64,000 nt of DNA from Pontibacter arcticus (GTDB lineage Bacteria > Bacteroidota > Bacteroidia > Cytophagales > Hymenobacteraceae). The position numbers and the translations under genes were made by a program. The notes beneath the pieces were generated by a model. It was not told the DNA's origin. It did no database searches and saw only the letters and a program-made list of their open reading frames with translations. Below, in pieces: positions 46,259-55,747 of the stretch. The stretch is taken from assembly GCF_003284895.1 (NCBI RefSeq), contig NZ_QMDV01000002.1, positions 558,001 through 622,000 of the forward strand. Direction: 5' to 3'. The first letter of the stretch is position 1. The number at the start of each line of letters is the position of its first letter.

Positions 46259-49030
46259 CTAGTTTCTGCCACCGCCCCAGTTGCCTGGTCGGTTGTTGTT
46301 CATAGTGGGTGCTGCACCGCCGTTAAATTTGCGGATGTTGTAGCTGAACGTCAGCATAAAGAAACGCTGTAACACCGTTGACTGCACATCTTCCACATAA
46401 GACTCTGTTACGTTACGCTGCACGCTCACATTCTGCTTCAACAGGTCGTTTACGCTTAAGCTGATTTCCCCTTGCTGGTTCTTGAACACTTTTTTACCGA
46501 TGCTCATGTTCCAAAGCAGGTAGCTGTTATCTACACCCGCCGATAAACCGGAGTTATACTGGTGCTGCAGTTCGGTGCGGTAAACCAGGCCTTTCCAAAG
46601 TATCCAGTTATAGCGCAGGTTTGTGTTCTGAGAGAAAAAGTTGTTGTTCTGATTTGTGCTCAGGGTGTTTTCCACTACGGTGTAGCTGGAATTGGTTGAA
46701 ACCGTGAAATCTATTTTCTCGCTGATGTTACTGCTGATGTTGGCGCCGATACCATAATTGATGTTGTTGGCATAGTTTACAACTTCGTTGATCATCCCTG
46801 GTATTCTGCTGTAGCCCACCGAACCGTTAATGCCTATGTTAGAGCTGATGACGTTTAGCGGCTGGCCAAAATGGAAGAACGAGCGTACGTTCCAGTAGCC
46901 ATCCATGTTAACCGGGCGCGATAACCTTGCGCCAGACTGTAACTGGTAATCAGCTGGCAGATCGGCCGGAACAGAGCCCGCTGTGTAAATACTGTTGGCA
47001 ATATAATTCTGGGTCATATTACCGAACACGCCGATAAAGAACACGCGGTTTGTTTCAGCATTAAACTTACGGAAACGAACTCTTAACCTGTTATCATAAT
47101 CCTGGTCAAGTCTGGAGTTACCGATGCTTGGCTGTAATGGGTTCGAAATATCCAGCACATCCTGCAGTTGCTCTACCGAAGGCACATTGGTAGCTGCACG
47201 GTAATTAATGTTCAGGTTCGTAGATTCTGAGAACTTGAACTCATATTCTGCAGAAGGCAGGAAGTTGGTAAAGTTACGCTTCAGCGGGAACGTGGTCGGG
47301 TAGGTGTTTTCGCTTTCGAGGGTGGCGTACTGGTAGCGCGCATTTGCCTGGAAACGAACTTTCTCGGTTCTGTACTGATAGCTTGGCCCGAAGTTCTGAG
47401 CCAGGTAATTGCTTGTAAACGTATTGCTCAGCTGCGGATTTGGTACTAACGTATTGTCTTCTTCAATATCGTTTGCTCTTCTGTCCGAGTCATTTTCCTG
47501 GTTGTTGATGTTGTACTCTACCTGCCAGCGCGATTTTTCTCCTAATTTCTGAGAATAATTCAGGTTACCAGACCAAGCCATGTTCGTACGGTCGGTGCTG
47601 GTATACTGGTTACGAAGCACGTTACGCTCTGGTCTGCCGATGTTATCGGTGTTCTCGCGTTGGTAACTATCGCCATCCGAATCGTTGTAACTCGTGTTTA
47701 AGCTCGCAGTCAGGATGCGACCCGAACTACCAAAACGGTGCGAGTACAAAATATTGTTATTAAAATTAAGCGAGGCGTTATCGAAACGGTTCGAGTTTAA
47801 CGAGTTCAGCGCAATCGTACCATTTCCGATCGTATTGGCATCGCGTTCGGTCAGGCCGTCGTTGCGTTGCACGGTTATACTTGGCGTAACCAATAACCTG
47901 TTGTTGGCATTGATATTATACTGTAAACGAAAGTTTAAGCGGTGGCTCTCGTCGGTGCTGCGGTTGATGCTGTTCTCGGTATAAGTCGTGTCGCTGTTCA
48001 CGAAATCGCGGAAACGGTACTGGTTATTTACGATATCGCGGTTAGAGTAATTGTAGTTGCCGCTCACTTCCATCTTTTTGCCCCAGGTATCCTGGTAGTT
48101 TATTCCGAAGGTGTTGGTGTTAATGATTCCGTTCGGAGATCCGCCTCCCCATCCGCCTCTACGGCCTCGCATACCACCTCCCGGCGTTTCGCCTACCGAG
48201 AAATCAAACATGTTGATGTTATTGGTAAGACCAGTTACTGTAATGCGTTGGTTGTTATTAAAGATGTTGAGGGCAGCACCGACCATATAGCGGTCATCGG
48301 TACCATAACCAGCTGATACTTTACCCATGTAACCTTGGCGGGCTTCTTTTTTTGTAGTGAAATTCAGGGTTTTCAAACGGTTGCCATCTTCAAAACCACT
48401 GAAAGCTGCCTGGTCGCTTTGTCCGTCAAATACCTGCACGCTTTCAATCATATCGGCGGAAAGATTCCGAACAGCTGCATTCACATCCTGGCCGGTATAG
48501 CGCTTGCCATCGATCATGATCTGACGTACATCTTCGCCTTGCGCCTGTATGGTTCCGTTGGTAATGGTTACGCCTGGCATTTTAGTTACCAGATCTTCGG
48601 CACTGGCATCCGGGGCAGTTTTAAAAGCCTTGGCATTAAACTGCGATGTATCGCCTTTCTGCTCGCCAAGTGGCGCACGGCCTATCACCTGTACTTCCTT
48701 AATAGCAGTTGATTCATCTTCAAGAGATAAGGTACCCAGGTTTATAGTTGCACCTGTCATCTCAAATGAACGAGTATACTTTTTAAAGCCGATGTAATTA
48801 ACTTCGACCGTATAACTGCCTGGTGTTACACGCTCAAAAATAAAGCGGCCTTCCAGATCGGTTGGTACACCTGTTTTAGTGGCTGTAGCTGTTTTAGTAA
48901 GTACAACGCTGGCAGCAGGTAAGGCTGAGTTATCAGATAAACTTTTAACAGTACCGGTTACAGTTCCGGTTTGGGCATAGAGTTGGAAAACACTGGCAAA
49001 CAGAGCCAGTAAAAGGAGCAATTTCCGCAT
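46259..49030 (-). CDS. TonB-linked outer-membrane beta-barrel receptor (OMP_b-brl family)
   Basis: A 923-residue outer-membrane protein. A signal peptide ends at AQTG (near 21). The CarboxypepD_reg-like domain follows (VTGTVKSLSDNSALPAASVVL), then a plug (VTKMPGVTITNGTIQAQGEDVRQIMIDG) and a large barrel ending FNGGAAPTMNNNRPGNWGGGRN. An internal Gly/Arg/Trp-rich loop (GGGMRGRRGGWGGG) and the Gly/Asn-rich C-terminus are unusual. This subgroup lacks a SusD partner here. The ligand is unknown; a B12 role is not supported since the riboswitch lies downstream, not upstream. Confidence 0.88.
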   Translation of the reverse strand: MRKLLLLLALFASVFQLYAQTGTVTGTVKSLSDNSALPAASVVLTKTATATKTGVPTDLEGRFIFERVTPGSYTVEVNYIGFKKYTRSFEMTGATINLGTLSLEDESTAIKEVQVIGRAPLGEQKGDTSQFNAKAFKTAPDASAEDLVTKMPGVTITNGTIQAQGEDVRQIMIDGKRYTGQDVNAAVRNLSADMIESVQVFDGQSDQAAFSGFEDGNRLKTLNFTTKKEARQGYMGKVSAGYGTDDRYMVGAALNIFNNNQRITVTGLTNNINMFDFSVGETPGGGMRGRRGGWGGGSPNGIINTNTFGINYQDTWGKKMEVSGNYNYSNRDIVNNQYRFRDFVNSDTTYTENSINRSTDESHRLNFRLQYNINANNRLLVTPSITVQRNDGLTERDANTIGNGTIALNSLNSNRFDNASLNFNNNILYSHRFGSSGRILTASLNTSYNDSDGDSYQRENTDNIGRPERNVLRNQYTSTDRTNMAWSGNLNYSQKLGEKSRWQVEYNINNQENDSDRRANDIEEDNTLVPNPQLSNTFTSNYLAQNFGPSYQYRTEKVRFQANARYQYATLESENTYPTTFPLKRNFTNFLPSAEYEFKFSESTNLNINYRAATNVPSVEQLQDVLDISNPLQPSIGNSRLDQDYDNRLRVRFRKFNAETNRVFFIGVFGNMTQNYIANSIYTAGSVPADLPADYQLQSGARLSRPVNMDGYWNVRSFFHFGQPLNVISSNIGINGSVGYSRIPGMINEVVNYANNINYGIGANISSNISEKIDFTVSTNSSYTVVENTLSTNQNNNFFSQNTNLRYNWILWKGLVYRTELQHQYNSGLSAGVDNSYLLWNMSIGKKVFKNQQGEISLSVNDLLKQNVSVQRNVTESYVEDVQSTVLQRFFMLTFSYNIRKFNGGAAPTMNNNRPGNWGGGRN

Positions 49031-49343
49031 GGGTTAGACAATTTTTATCAATTTCAGAGCTTAGACAAGGAACATTCCTATAAGTTTAACCCGGGTATAA
49101 TTATTTTTTTAAGAGATAGGAGGCAAGCGCTTATGCCGGTTTGGAAAGTATAAATTTGAGATAACAGCCTTAATTTATACTTTGCTGCTGAACATTATTT
49201 TGAGGTTAGGGTTACAAATCTGATCCGGGAGTATAAACGGAAAGAAGTTTCAAATTCTATTCGGTTCCTGCAACTTATCTGGCCTGTTCGGGGTCATAGT
49301 GTTACTAATTCATTTAATTAAAGCAGCTGCTTTCACCATCCCA
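49031..49343. other. 313-bp gap between divergent receptor and DUF2062 genes
   Basis: Holds two AAGTATAAA-type words (about 49146 and 49173, in opposite orientation) and further partial ones. Promoters of both genes must be here but I cannot fix them. No gene seen, except that the DUF2062 frame is open back to a GTG at 49299. Confidence 0.45.
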
Positions 49344-49829
49344 ATGCAACGTATACTTCTTGGTTTTTTCAGGAAAAGATTAATCAGGCCGGTCACCAAT
49401 CTGTTAAGCCAGGGCATGACGCCCCATAAGCTGGCTACTACCGTGGCAGTGGGCACGGTGGTGGGTATTATTCCTACGTTTGGGCTGGCTACTATTCTAG
49501 GCACTGCCATTGCCGCACGGTTCAGGCTGAATGTGGCCGCCACTATTTTAATTGTATACTTAGTGCAGCCGCTGCAACTGATCTTTTTTCTTCCGTTTAT
49601 CAAGGCTGGCATTTATGTATTCGGATTATCAGAACTGAAACTTTCGTTGGATGAGATCACCATGCTTTTTAAAACTGACTGGCTGGAAGCGCTGCAAATG
49701 CTCTGGATCGCTGACCTGGTTGGGATTCTGGTGTGGGTGTTTGTTGCGGTGCCGGTGGGCTTTGGTTTATACTTTGTAATGCTGCCGGTTTTAAGAAGAG
49801 TGCTTCCCAAGCCAATCGAAGTGGCCTGA
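49344..49829 (+). CDS. DUF2062 membrane protein
   Basis: About 161 residues from the ATG at 49344 (GTG at 49299 is the alternative). The start MQRILLGFFRKRLIRPVTNLL is followed by hydrophobic helices with GTVVGIIPTFGLATILG and LVQPLQLIFFLPFIKAG, which is the DUF2062 signature. Three or four membrane segments are visible. Some DUF2062 domains are fused to glycosyltransferases, but here it stands alone. Function unknown. An inverted TTTATACTT-GA-AAGTATAAA pair follows the stop. Confidence 0.8.
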   Translation: MQRILLGFFRKRLIRPVTNLLSQGMTPHKLATTVAVGTVVGIIPTFGLATILGTAIAARFRLNVAATILIVYLVQPLQLIFFLPFIKAGIYVFGLSELKLSLDEITMLFKTDWLEALQMLWIADLVGILVWVFVAVPVGFGLYFVMLPVLRRVLPKPIEVA

Positions 49830-49856
49830 CCGCTAATTTATACTTGAAAGTATAAA

Positions 49857-49891
49857 CCAAAAAGCCAGCTCCGAAAGAGCTGGCTTTTTGG
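49857..49891. terminator. Bidirectional intrinsic terminator with abutting AAGTATAAA pair
   Basis: Arms 49857-49871 and 49877-49891 pair perfectly around CGAAA. Directly before it, 49837-49856 is a perfect TTTATACTT-GA-AAGTATAAA palindrome. It separates DUF2062 from the OmpA lipoprotein gene. Confidence 0.93.
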
Positions 49892-49911
49892 TTAGGTAAA
49901 GTTATACTTGC

Positions 49912-50793
49912 TTAAGCATTCTCCAGGATCTGGAACAGCTCATCTAATTTAGGAGTAAGTATGATTTCGGTGCGGCGGTTCTTCTGGCGGGCCTCTTTTG
50001 TAGTTGCCTGGTCTAAGGGCACATATTTAGAGCGCCCGGAAGGCGTTACGCGCGTCGGATCAACGCCTGTACTGGTTGTCAGGATGCGGGTAATTTCGGT
50101 GGCGCGCAGCACACTCAGGTCCCAGTTATCCTGCATGCCCACGGTACCTTTGGCAATCGGAACATCATCGGTATGGCCTTCCACTACTACATTTACATCT
50201 TTCTGTTCTTTCAGTACGGCAGCCAGTTTTTTCAGGGCATCCACACCTTTGGGGTCTACTTTGGTAGACCCGGAATTAAACAGCAACTGCTCTGCCAACG
50301 ACACATATACTTTACCATTACGGATGTTTACGGTCAGGTCTTTATCGTTAAAGCTTAGCAGGGCATTGCTCACTTTACTGCGCAGGTTTTTAACGGCTTT
50401 GTCTTTTTCATCGAGTATGCGCTGTAATTCGGCCAGGCGCGCTTCGCGGGCTTTCAGGTCAGCGTTCAGTCTTTCAATCTGCGATTTGCTCATGTTCAGG
50501 TTATCGCCCAGCGTTTTTCCTTCGGTCAGCGCTTTCTGCAAACTTGCCTGGTATTCAGCTTTCTGCTTTTCAAGCTCCGCTTTCATGGTTTCGAGGTTAG
50601 CCTTTTCTGCTTCTAAAGCTGCTTTCTCTTGCTCCAGGGTTTGCTTTTGCTGCTCCAGGCCAGATTTATCAACTTCCAGTTCGTTTTTACGCGACAGCAA
50701 ATCTTCGTACTTCTTTTTAGAGACAACACACGACGAAAGTGCCATCGTGCCAGCCAGCAGGTAGACAGAAGCTTGTAGTAAATTCTTTTTCAT
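49912..50793 (-). CDS. OmpA-family peptidoglycan-binding lipoprotein with coiled coil
   Basis: About 293 residues from the ATG at 50793. The lipobox is ALSSC. Residues about 25-130 form a Glu/Lys/Gln-rich coiled coil. The C-terminal OmpA/MotB domain has the peptidoglycan-binding motif VVEGHTDDVPIAKG, followed by NWDLSVLRATEITRIL and RQKNRRTEIIL. It likely ties the outer membrane to the cell wall. It is monocistronic, between terminators. The frame extends to a TTG at 50799. Confidence 0.92.
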   Translation of the reverse strand: MKKNLLQASVYLLAGTMALSSCVVSKKKYEDLLSRKNELEVDKSGLEQQKQTLEQEKAALEAEKANLETMKAELEKQKAEYQASLQKALTEGKTLGDNLNMSKSQIERLNADLKAREARLAELQRILDEKDKAVKNLRSKVSNALLSFNDKDLTVNIRNGKVYVSLAEQLLFNSGSTKVDPKGVDALKKLAAVLKEQKDVNVVVEGHTDDVPIAKGTVGMQDNWDLSVLRATEITRILTTSTGVDPTRVTPSGRSKYVPLDQATTKEARQKNRRTEIILTPKLDELFQILENA

Positions 50794-50978
50794 ATTCAAA
50801 ACTTAACTGATTTCTGAGGTAACTGAACAAATATACTAAAATCCGGAAAGGCGAAAAGGCGGATTTCAGGATTATCAATACATCACAATTTTATGTTCTT
50901 TTTGCTATGTAAATTAGCGCAGGAGGCCTACCACAGTATGGTAACCAGCCTGCTTTATACTTTAGCAGAAGGCTTTAT

Positions 50979-51012
50979 AAAAAAACAGCCCCTGTTTTTG
51001 GCAGAGGCTATT
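50979..51012 (-). terminator. Weak intrinsic terminator after the first TPR gene
   Basis: On the minus strand AGCCTCTG pairs with CAGGGGCT (one mismatch) and is followed by a T7 run. Confidence 0.7.
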
Positions 51013-51017
51013 TCTAA

Positions 51018-51725
51018 TTAATTAGAGGATGTAGTATTAAAGAAGCCCTGTGGGTCGGGCATTTTGGCCATCAGCTCGGTCAGGAAATTATAATCGAACT
51101 GCGTCATATCTATCGAGCGGCTTTTGTGCAGGTAATCCCAGGCTTGCGTATAGTCTTCTTCAAAATACTTTACCATTGCCATACTGGATAGGGCGTATGC
51201 GTTTGCTGCATCCGTAGCGATAGACTGGCTCAGGTACGTGCTGGCTTTCTTCAGGTCCTTTTTCTTTTTATTGTCCCGGAAGTTTTTCAGGTAAGAGGAA
51301 GCCACATCGGTAAGTAACACCGGGTTTTTTGGATCATACACCAGCGCTTTTTCATAAAAGCCAATCGCTTTCTGCTGATCGCCCTGGCTGGCGGTTACCA
51401 ATCCGAATGCCCAGTAAGTATCCTTGTTATCCGGGTTCAGGAGCCAGGCCAGGTTAAAGCGGTACACAGCTGTATCCAGTTGTCCTTCGTTCAGGTATTC
51501 CCAGCCGCGCTCCATAAAAAACTGACTTGCTTCCTGGCGGTTGCTAAAGCTTTTATCACAGCTCGATAAAAATTTCTCGTCTTTGCGCTGCTGTGCTTCC
51601 GATTTGGCTTTATTGCCAAACATAGGCTGCACAAGCGGGTTAGGCTCCGGTTTGGCAGCTGCTTTATCCTGGGCAAAGGAGAGAGAGGTAACCAATAAAA
51701 AGGCAATTACAAATAACTTCTTCAT
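51018..51725 (-). CDS. Exported TPR protein (paralog 1)
   Basis: A 235-residue protein with signal peptide MKKLFVIAFLLVTSLSFAQ and several tetratricopeptide-like helices (YWAFGLVTASQGDQQKAIGFYEKAL, MAMVKYFEEDYTQAWDYL). It aligns along its length with the product of 51829-52539, including the W-G-FGLV, DAW-YLH-S and KDP/PDP ends. TPRs mediate protein contacts; the partner is unknown. The two genes are 104 bp apart in the same direction. Confidence 0.85.
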   Translation of the reverse strand: MKKLFVIAFLLVTSLSFAQDKAAAKPEPNPLVQPMFGNKAKSEAQQRKDEKFLSSCDKSFSNRQEASQFFMERGWEYLNEGQLDTAVYRFNLAWLLNPDNKDTYWAFGLVTASQGDQQKAIGFYEKALVYDPKNPVLLTDVASSYLKNFRDNKKKKDLKKASTYLSQSIATDAANAYALSSMAMVKYFEEDYTQAWDYLHKSRSIDMTQFDYNFLTELMAKMPDPQGFFNTTSSN

Positions 51726-51828
51726 GATAAGGGTACAATACTAAGTTGGTTGCGATTCCTAAATATAAGCTTGTTCCGGGTAGTTTGCAAGTATGTTGTT
51801 TTGCACTGTTATCCAGCAGGTTTTATAC

Positions 51829-52539
51829 TTACTGGCGGTAAATGTGCATCGGGTCTTTCTGTTTTTCGAGCAAAGCCGAAATAAAGACCTTGTCTGCCAT
51901 CTTCTTATCCTGTTTTATACTTTGGTGCAGGTACTTCCAGGCGTCGCGGTAATTGCTCAGGTAGTAATTATTGATAGCAAGTTTGTAGTAGGTATCGGCC
52001 TCGTCGGGTTTTAGCTGCTGTGCTTTTTCGAGTAGCTTTTTACTTTCTACCAGATCCGATACATCTTTTTGCTTGTAGTAACGGCCCAGGTGGCTGGTGG
52101 CAATTGCTTTAAGCAGGTGCGGGTTCGCAGCGTCTTTCTCCAGCGCGTGGTAAAGTATAAATAAGGCTTTGTCGAATTTCTTCTGTTTGCCATACACCAG
52201 CCCGAACCCCCAGTAAACATCGGTATTCAAGCTATCCAGCTGCCAGGCTTTGCCAAACAGGTAAGTCGCCGAATCAAGTTTGTTCTCGTTTAAGGTGCGC
52301 TTGGCCTGAGTTACATAATAGGCTGCCGCGGAAGGTTGGTCTTTAAACCGTTTCAGGTCTTTTTTTATCCTGCTTGCTTCCAATGCTCTGGCTTTTGCGG
52401 TGGCGGGTTTTGTAACCGGTATTAATTCTTTAAGTGTAAGCGCAGGTAATTCAGGGTGGGTGTTATCCTGGGTGATTTGTTGGGTAGTACAGGCTGTTAT
52501 ACTTAAAAGCATACTCGCCCCGATAATCCATTTAAACAT
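51829..52539 (-). CDS. TPR lipoprotein (paralog 2)
   Basis: A 236-residue lipoprotein (lipobox LLSITAC, Cys17) with TPR-like helices (YWGFGLVYGKQKKFDKALFILYHALEKD, NYYLSNYRDAWKYLHQS). It is a paralog of the next gene downstream (51018-51725), differing in that it is lipid-anchored while the other appears soluble in the periplasm. The pair suggests a tandem duplication followed by a change in location. Partners are not known. Confidence 0.85.
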   Translation of the reverse strand: MFKWIIGASMLLSITACTTQQITQDNTHPELPALTLKELIPVTKPATAKARALEASRIKKDLKRFKDQPSAAAYYVTQAKRTLNENKLDSATYLFGKAWQLDSLNTDVYWGFGLVYGKQKKFDKALFILYHALEKDAANPHLLKAIATSHLGRYYKQKDVSDLVESKKLLEKAQQLKPDEADTYYKLAINNYYLSNYRDAWKYLHQSIKQDKKMADKVFISALLEKQKDPMHIYRQ

Positions 52540-52609
52540 AAGTTAGTTTGTGTTCGTCGGGTAAGTAACGCCTGTAGCCTTTAAAAAGTACATTATCCCT
52601 AAATCAAAA

Positions 52610-52645
52610 AAGCCGCAGCAACTCTGTCCTTGGTTGCTGCGGCTT
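52610..52645. terminator. Intrinsic terminator, 13-bp perfect stem
   Basis: Arms 52610-52622 and 52633-52645 (AAGCCGCAGCAAC against its complement). On the minus strand it follows the beta-barrel gene and ends in a T-run. Confidence 0.9.
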
Positions 52646-52664
52646 AATTTATTTACTATATACT

Positions 52665-53264
52665 TTATCTGCCTGGCAAATAGATCTGTAAACCAATGCC
52701 AACCGATAAACCTGTATCGCCGGATCCAACATCAATGTTAGCGCGCGAACGGGTTAATCTTAAGACACCTTCCAGGGCCACGTTACTTGCTACAAAATGA
52801 GCATAACCTGCGCCAACACCATATACCGACGAGAAAACCGAATCATCGTCGCTGTCGCTGATAGAGCTGCCTGCAAAACCTACGCGGGCTTCACCAAACC
52901 AACGGTGGGTAGGGGCAGCACCTTCCGGAAAGTAGTAGCGTGCAAAAGGAGTTAAGCCATACAAAAAATTAGTACCGCCATCATAAGCCGTTAAGCCAAG
53001 TTGTACCTGGGCACCAATTACTGCATTCTCGCTGATAAAATAACCAGCCTGCGGCATGATCTCAAGATTGAAAAGATCAGATTTAAAGTTGAAACCGATA
53101 GAGCCGATGCTGGCACCTACAATCCAGTTTCCTTTCTGAACAGCTTCGCTTGCGACTGCTGCTGTGGTTTGTGGTCTCGTAATTTCTGTTGAACCCTGAT
53201 CCTGGGCAATGCCATCAAAGGTCAGTGCCAGTAAACTGAGTGATAGTAAAAGTATTTGTTTCAT
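52665..53264 (-). CDS. Small outer-membrane beta-barrel protein
   Basis: A 199-residue protein. A signal peptide (to about IAQDQ, residue 22) is followed by alternating hydrophobic strands with aromatic girdle residues (NWIVGASIGSIGFNF, YGLTPFARYYFPEG, SVYGVGAGYAHFV) and a C-terminal LSVGIGLQIYLPGR. This is an 8-stranded OmpX/porin-like barrel of the Bacteroidota OMP_b-brl type. Function unknown. Confidence 0.88.
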   Translation of the reverse strand: MKQILLLSLSLLALTFDGIAQDQGSTEITRPQTTAAVASEAVQKGNWIVGASIGSIGFNFKSDLFNLEIMPQAGYFISENAVIGAQVQLGLTAYDGGTNFLYGLTPFARYYFPEGAAPTHRWFGEARVGFAGSSISDSDDDSVFSSVYGVGAGYAHFVASNVALEGVLRLTRSRANIDVGSGDTGLSVGIGLQIYLPGR

Positions 53265-53465
53265 AGCTGTACATTTAAATAGTATAAAATGGAATTAAGT
53301 TGTACTATTTAAATTTACGACCTTAGATACTATATGTTTGTTTTTAAACGAAATTTTATTGTTTAAACACGTATATCTATTACTCCTGGCTCATGGCTTA
53401 CCTAATCGTATTTTGGCTACATACAGGGTTTTAAAACCCATCTATCAACTGGCACATTAACCGCA

Positions 53466-54512
53466 TCAGCGTGTTTTGTAGTCGTCCAGTATTCCTTCGG
53501 CAATCCAGTTGGCCAGTGCCTGCCTGTTATCCGGTATTACAAAGCGCTTTTGGTCCAGGTCGTTCTGGATGTTGCCCAGTTCTATAAAAACGGTAGGCGG
53601 GTGGGTATACTTTATCACGTACAAACTGCTGCGGTGCGACACATTACCGGAATATTCGCGGTTGGGCTGGTAGCGTTTATACTTTGAGGTAAATTTCTGA
53701 TGGATCGTTTCTGCCAGTTTCTGGCCGGCGTCGCTGTTTTCGTGGTGGTAAAAAAACACATCGATCTTCTGACCTATGCTTCGGCTGTCTACGTGGATGG
53801 CCAGCATGCGCTGATACGCTCCTTTGTGCTTCTTGTAGAGGGTATTGATCGCTTCGGTACGTTGGCGGAGCCGCTGTTTCTGGCTTAGCGATATTTTGGT
53901 GTTGGGGTAATGGACTTCATCCGTATCCATTTTAAGAATGGTCTGGTCGCGGATACCGTCATTGGGGTCCTGCACGATCATGTAAACCGTTGCGCCGTGT
54001 TCCATCAGGCTCTTTGCTAACCGGATGGTGACATCATAGGCATATTCATCTTCTGCTAAGGTGTGCGGTCCGTAGCGGCCAAGCGCACCCGGGTCGTAAC
54101 CGCCATGGCCCGGCGATAAATAATAGACCGCGCCTTTCAGCCTCTGACTTTTCATATCCAGGCGTGCATGTTTCTCACCAAATAAAGCTACCGTATTTCC
54201 TTTAGAGGGCGAGTTGGGTACGCTTGGATTTGGTTCAGATCTTGTTGTTTCCGGTGGGGTTTCTTTACCGGTGGCAGCTACCTTTGGCGGAAGCATGTAC
54301 GTTTTTCCGATCAGCAGGCTGTTGTCTTTTCCGAGGTTGTCTTTGTTCAATTCCAGAAAAGGAGCGAGGTGTTCCGAAGGATTCAGGCCGTGGCGGCGCA
54401 GTAAAGTAAAAACGCCATCACCGGTTTTAGCAACCACTTTCTTATAAGTAGTTTGGCTATATCCCTGAATTGAAAATAAGATAAGTATGCTAACAAGTAA
54501 AAGTGAACGCAC
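53466..54512 (-). CDS. N-acetylmuramoyl-L-alanine amidase (Amidase_3) with LysM-like domain
   Basis: A 348-residue exported hydrolase. Signal peptide to about residue 19 (GYSQ). A LysM-like module occupies residues 22-75 (GDGVFTLLRRHGLNP to LLIGKTYMLPP). A Ser/Pro/Thr linker leads to the zinc amidase domain with His in YLSPGHGGYDPGA, Glu in TLAEDEYAYD, His in AIHVDSRS and a Glu in TVFIELGNIQN. It cleaves the amide between MurNAc and the stem peptide in cell separation or turnover. Confidence 0.9.
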   Translation of the reverse strand: MRSLLLVSILILFSIQGYSQTTYKKVVAKTGDGVFTLLRRHGLNPSEHLAPFLELNKDNLGKDNSLLIGKTYMLPPKVAATGKETPPETTRSEPNPSVPNSPSKGNTVALFGEKHARLDMKSQRLKGAVYYLSPGHGGYDPGALGRYGPHTLAEDEYAYDVTIRLAKSLMEHGATVYMIVQDPNDGIRDQTILKMDTDEVHYPNTKISLSQKQRLRQRTEAINTLYKKHKGAYQRMLAIHVDSRSIGQKIDVFFYHHENSDAGQKLAETIHQKFTSKYKRYQPNREYSGNVSHRSSLYVIKYTHPPTVFIELGNIQNDLDQKRFVIPDNRQALANWIAEGILDDYKTR

Positions 54513-54952
54513 GGTTTTTTAAATTAATCAGCAAGATAATCGGTAACAGGTTCTGGTACTAAACTTAAACTTAATTCTGAATCGAAATTTTGATGCTTCA
54601 CCTAGTAAAGCATAAGATTGCATGTGTTACAAATACTTAAATATCAGCTGTTTATAATAAGTACATAACATAAACAGAGGTGTACTAACAAAACTAAGAA
54701 TCCTTACCCTAAGTGTTTTTAAAATATAGTTTTGTTTTAAAAGCTTACACTTCTGGCGTCATACTTAATTTTTATGATTTAGTTTTTAAATTTTAGCTAG
54801 GCAGTGCTGCCGCATCAAACTTATCCGTACCCGAAAAGCTTTTATATGGCTCTTCGTTAAAACTGTGCCTGACTTTAACCAATGTTCGGCCCGGCCGTAG
54901 CGCTTTAAACAGAACGGCTTTTGAGTAATGATCGTGTTTACTGTAGGGGCAT
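54513..54952. other. 440-bp gap; AT-rich first part, coding-like second part
   Basis: Residues 54513-54790 are AT-rich and featureless to my reading and should include the amidase promoter. From 54793 on the base composition rises and one minus-strand frame is open (see separate entry). No terminator hairpin is visible for the DUF3307 gene. Confidence 0.4.
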
Positions 54953-54960
54953 TTATATTT
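54793..54960 (-). pseudogene. Possible gene remnant, 55-codon open frame without start
   Basis: The minus-strand frame from 54960 to the stop at 54793-54795 reads as ordinary-looking protein (for example AVLFKALRPGRTLVK and NEEPYKSFSGTDKFD) but has no ATG or GTG, and an in-frame stop sits immediately upstream, overlapping the DUF3307 end. G+C is higher than in the flanking gap. It may be the tail of a lost third gene of the SatD operon, or chance. I do not recognise the family. Confidence 0.25.
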
Positions 54961-55744
54961 TTACCAGGTAACGCAGCAGCAACCCAAGTATGATGGTAAT
55001 GGTAAAGCTGATGAGTGTTCCGATGAGTACATATTCCGTTTGCTTTCTGGGCTTTTGCTCTGATCTGTCCCCAAACCGAAGTATGGATTTGGCCGCTATC
55101 AGGAAACCGATTGCTTCGAATTGGTCTGCTAACACAAAGATCAGCACAAGTACGCGTTCCAGCATGCCGATGTACATGCCCGCCCGGTCGAGGCTGTGTT
55201 TTGCGCCGGATGCCTCTACTACCGTTGCTATACTTGTAACAGCCAGCCTTGCTGCGTCTGCGTTAATGGCATCTTCTACTTCCTGGCGCCATCGTTCGGT
55301 TGCTTTTCCTATCAGGTAACTCGATGGCCAGATAATAAAAGCGAACCCCACAGTTAGCAGCATATAATCCGTGTTATTCAGCCAACTGCTCAGTACTGGT
55401 ACCACTTCCCGAAAGCCATCCGTTAAGTATAACCACGCCACGAACAGCACCAGTAAATGCGCCACCTGATCGTAAAGAAAAGTCGCCAGGTTATCTTTTA
55501 AGTATAGTTTGCCGGCATCCAGCAGGGTATGGGTAACTGCAATAAACATCGGAACCTGGTAATTTTGCCAGTCGCCGAGGAGCAGGTACGCTACAAGCCC
55601 TGTTAAAATGCCATGCAGGTATAAGTACCCCGACCTTACCTTTTCTTCTTTTTTGCTGCGCACCCATTTATCCGGTTGCAGTATAAAATCTGTTATAATA
55701 TGCGCCAGCACCAGCCGCAGCAATAAGATTATACTTGCTTCCAT
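54953..55744 (-). CDS. DUF3307 integral membrane protein, partner of the SatD-like gene
   Basis: A 263-residue membrane protein with about six to seven helices. The N-terminus LVLAHIITDFILQPDKWVRSKK and a second HTLLDAGKLYLKDN match DUF3307, whose conserved His/Asp and Gln/Lys near the membrane suggest a catalytic or metal site. It starts three bases after the SatD-like gene ends, so the two are cotranscribed. The pairing of these two families recurs in many bacteria. The biochemical role is unknown. Confidence 0.82.
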   Translation of the reverse strand: MEASIILLLRLVLAHIITDFILQPDKWVRSKKEEKVRSGYLYLHGILTGLVAYLLLGDWQNYQVPMFIAVTHTLLDAGKLYLKDNLATFLYDQVAHLLVLFVAWLYLTDGFREVVPVLSSWLNNTDYMLLTVGFAFIIWPSSYLIGKATERWRQEVEDAINADAARLAVTSIATVVEASGAKHSLDRAGMYIGMLERVLVLIFVLADQFEAIGFLIAAKSILRFGDRSEQKPRKQTEYVLIGTLISFTITIILGLLLRYLVKI

Positions 55745-55747
55745 GCG

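Noticed and set aside
46259..49030. The large TonB-linked receptor as the B12 transporter controlled by the riboswitch
   Set aside because: The riboswitch lies downstream of this gene on the same strand with a terminator between them, so it cannot control it in cis.
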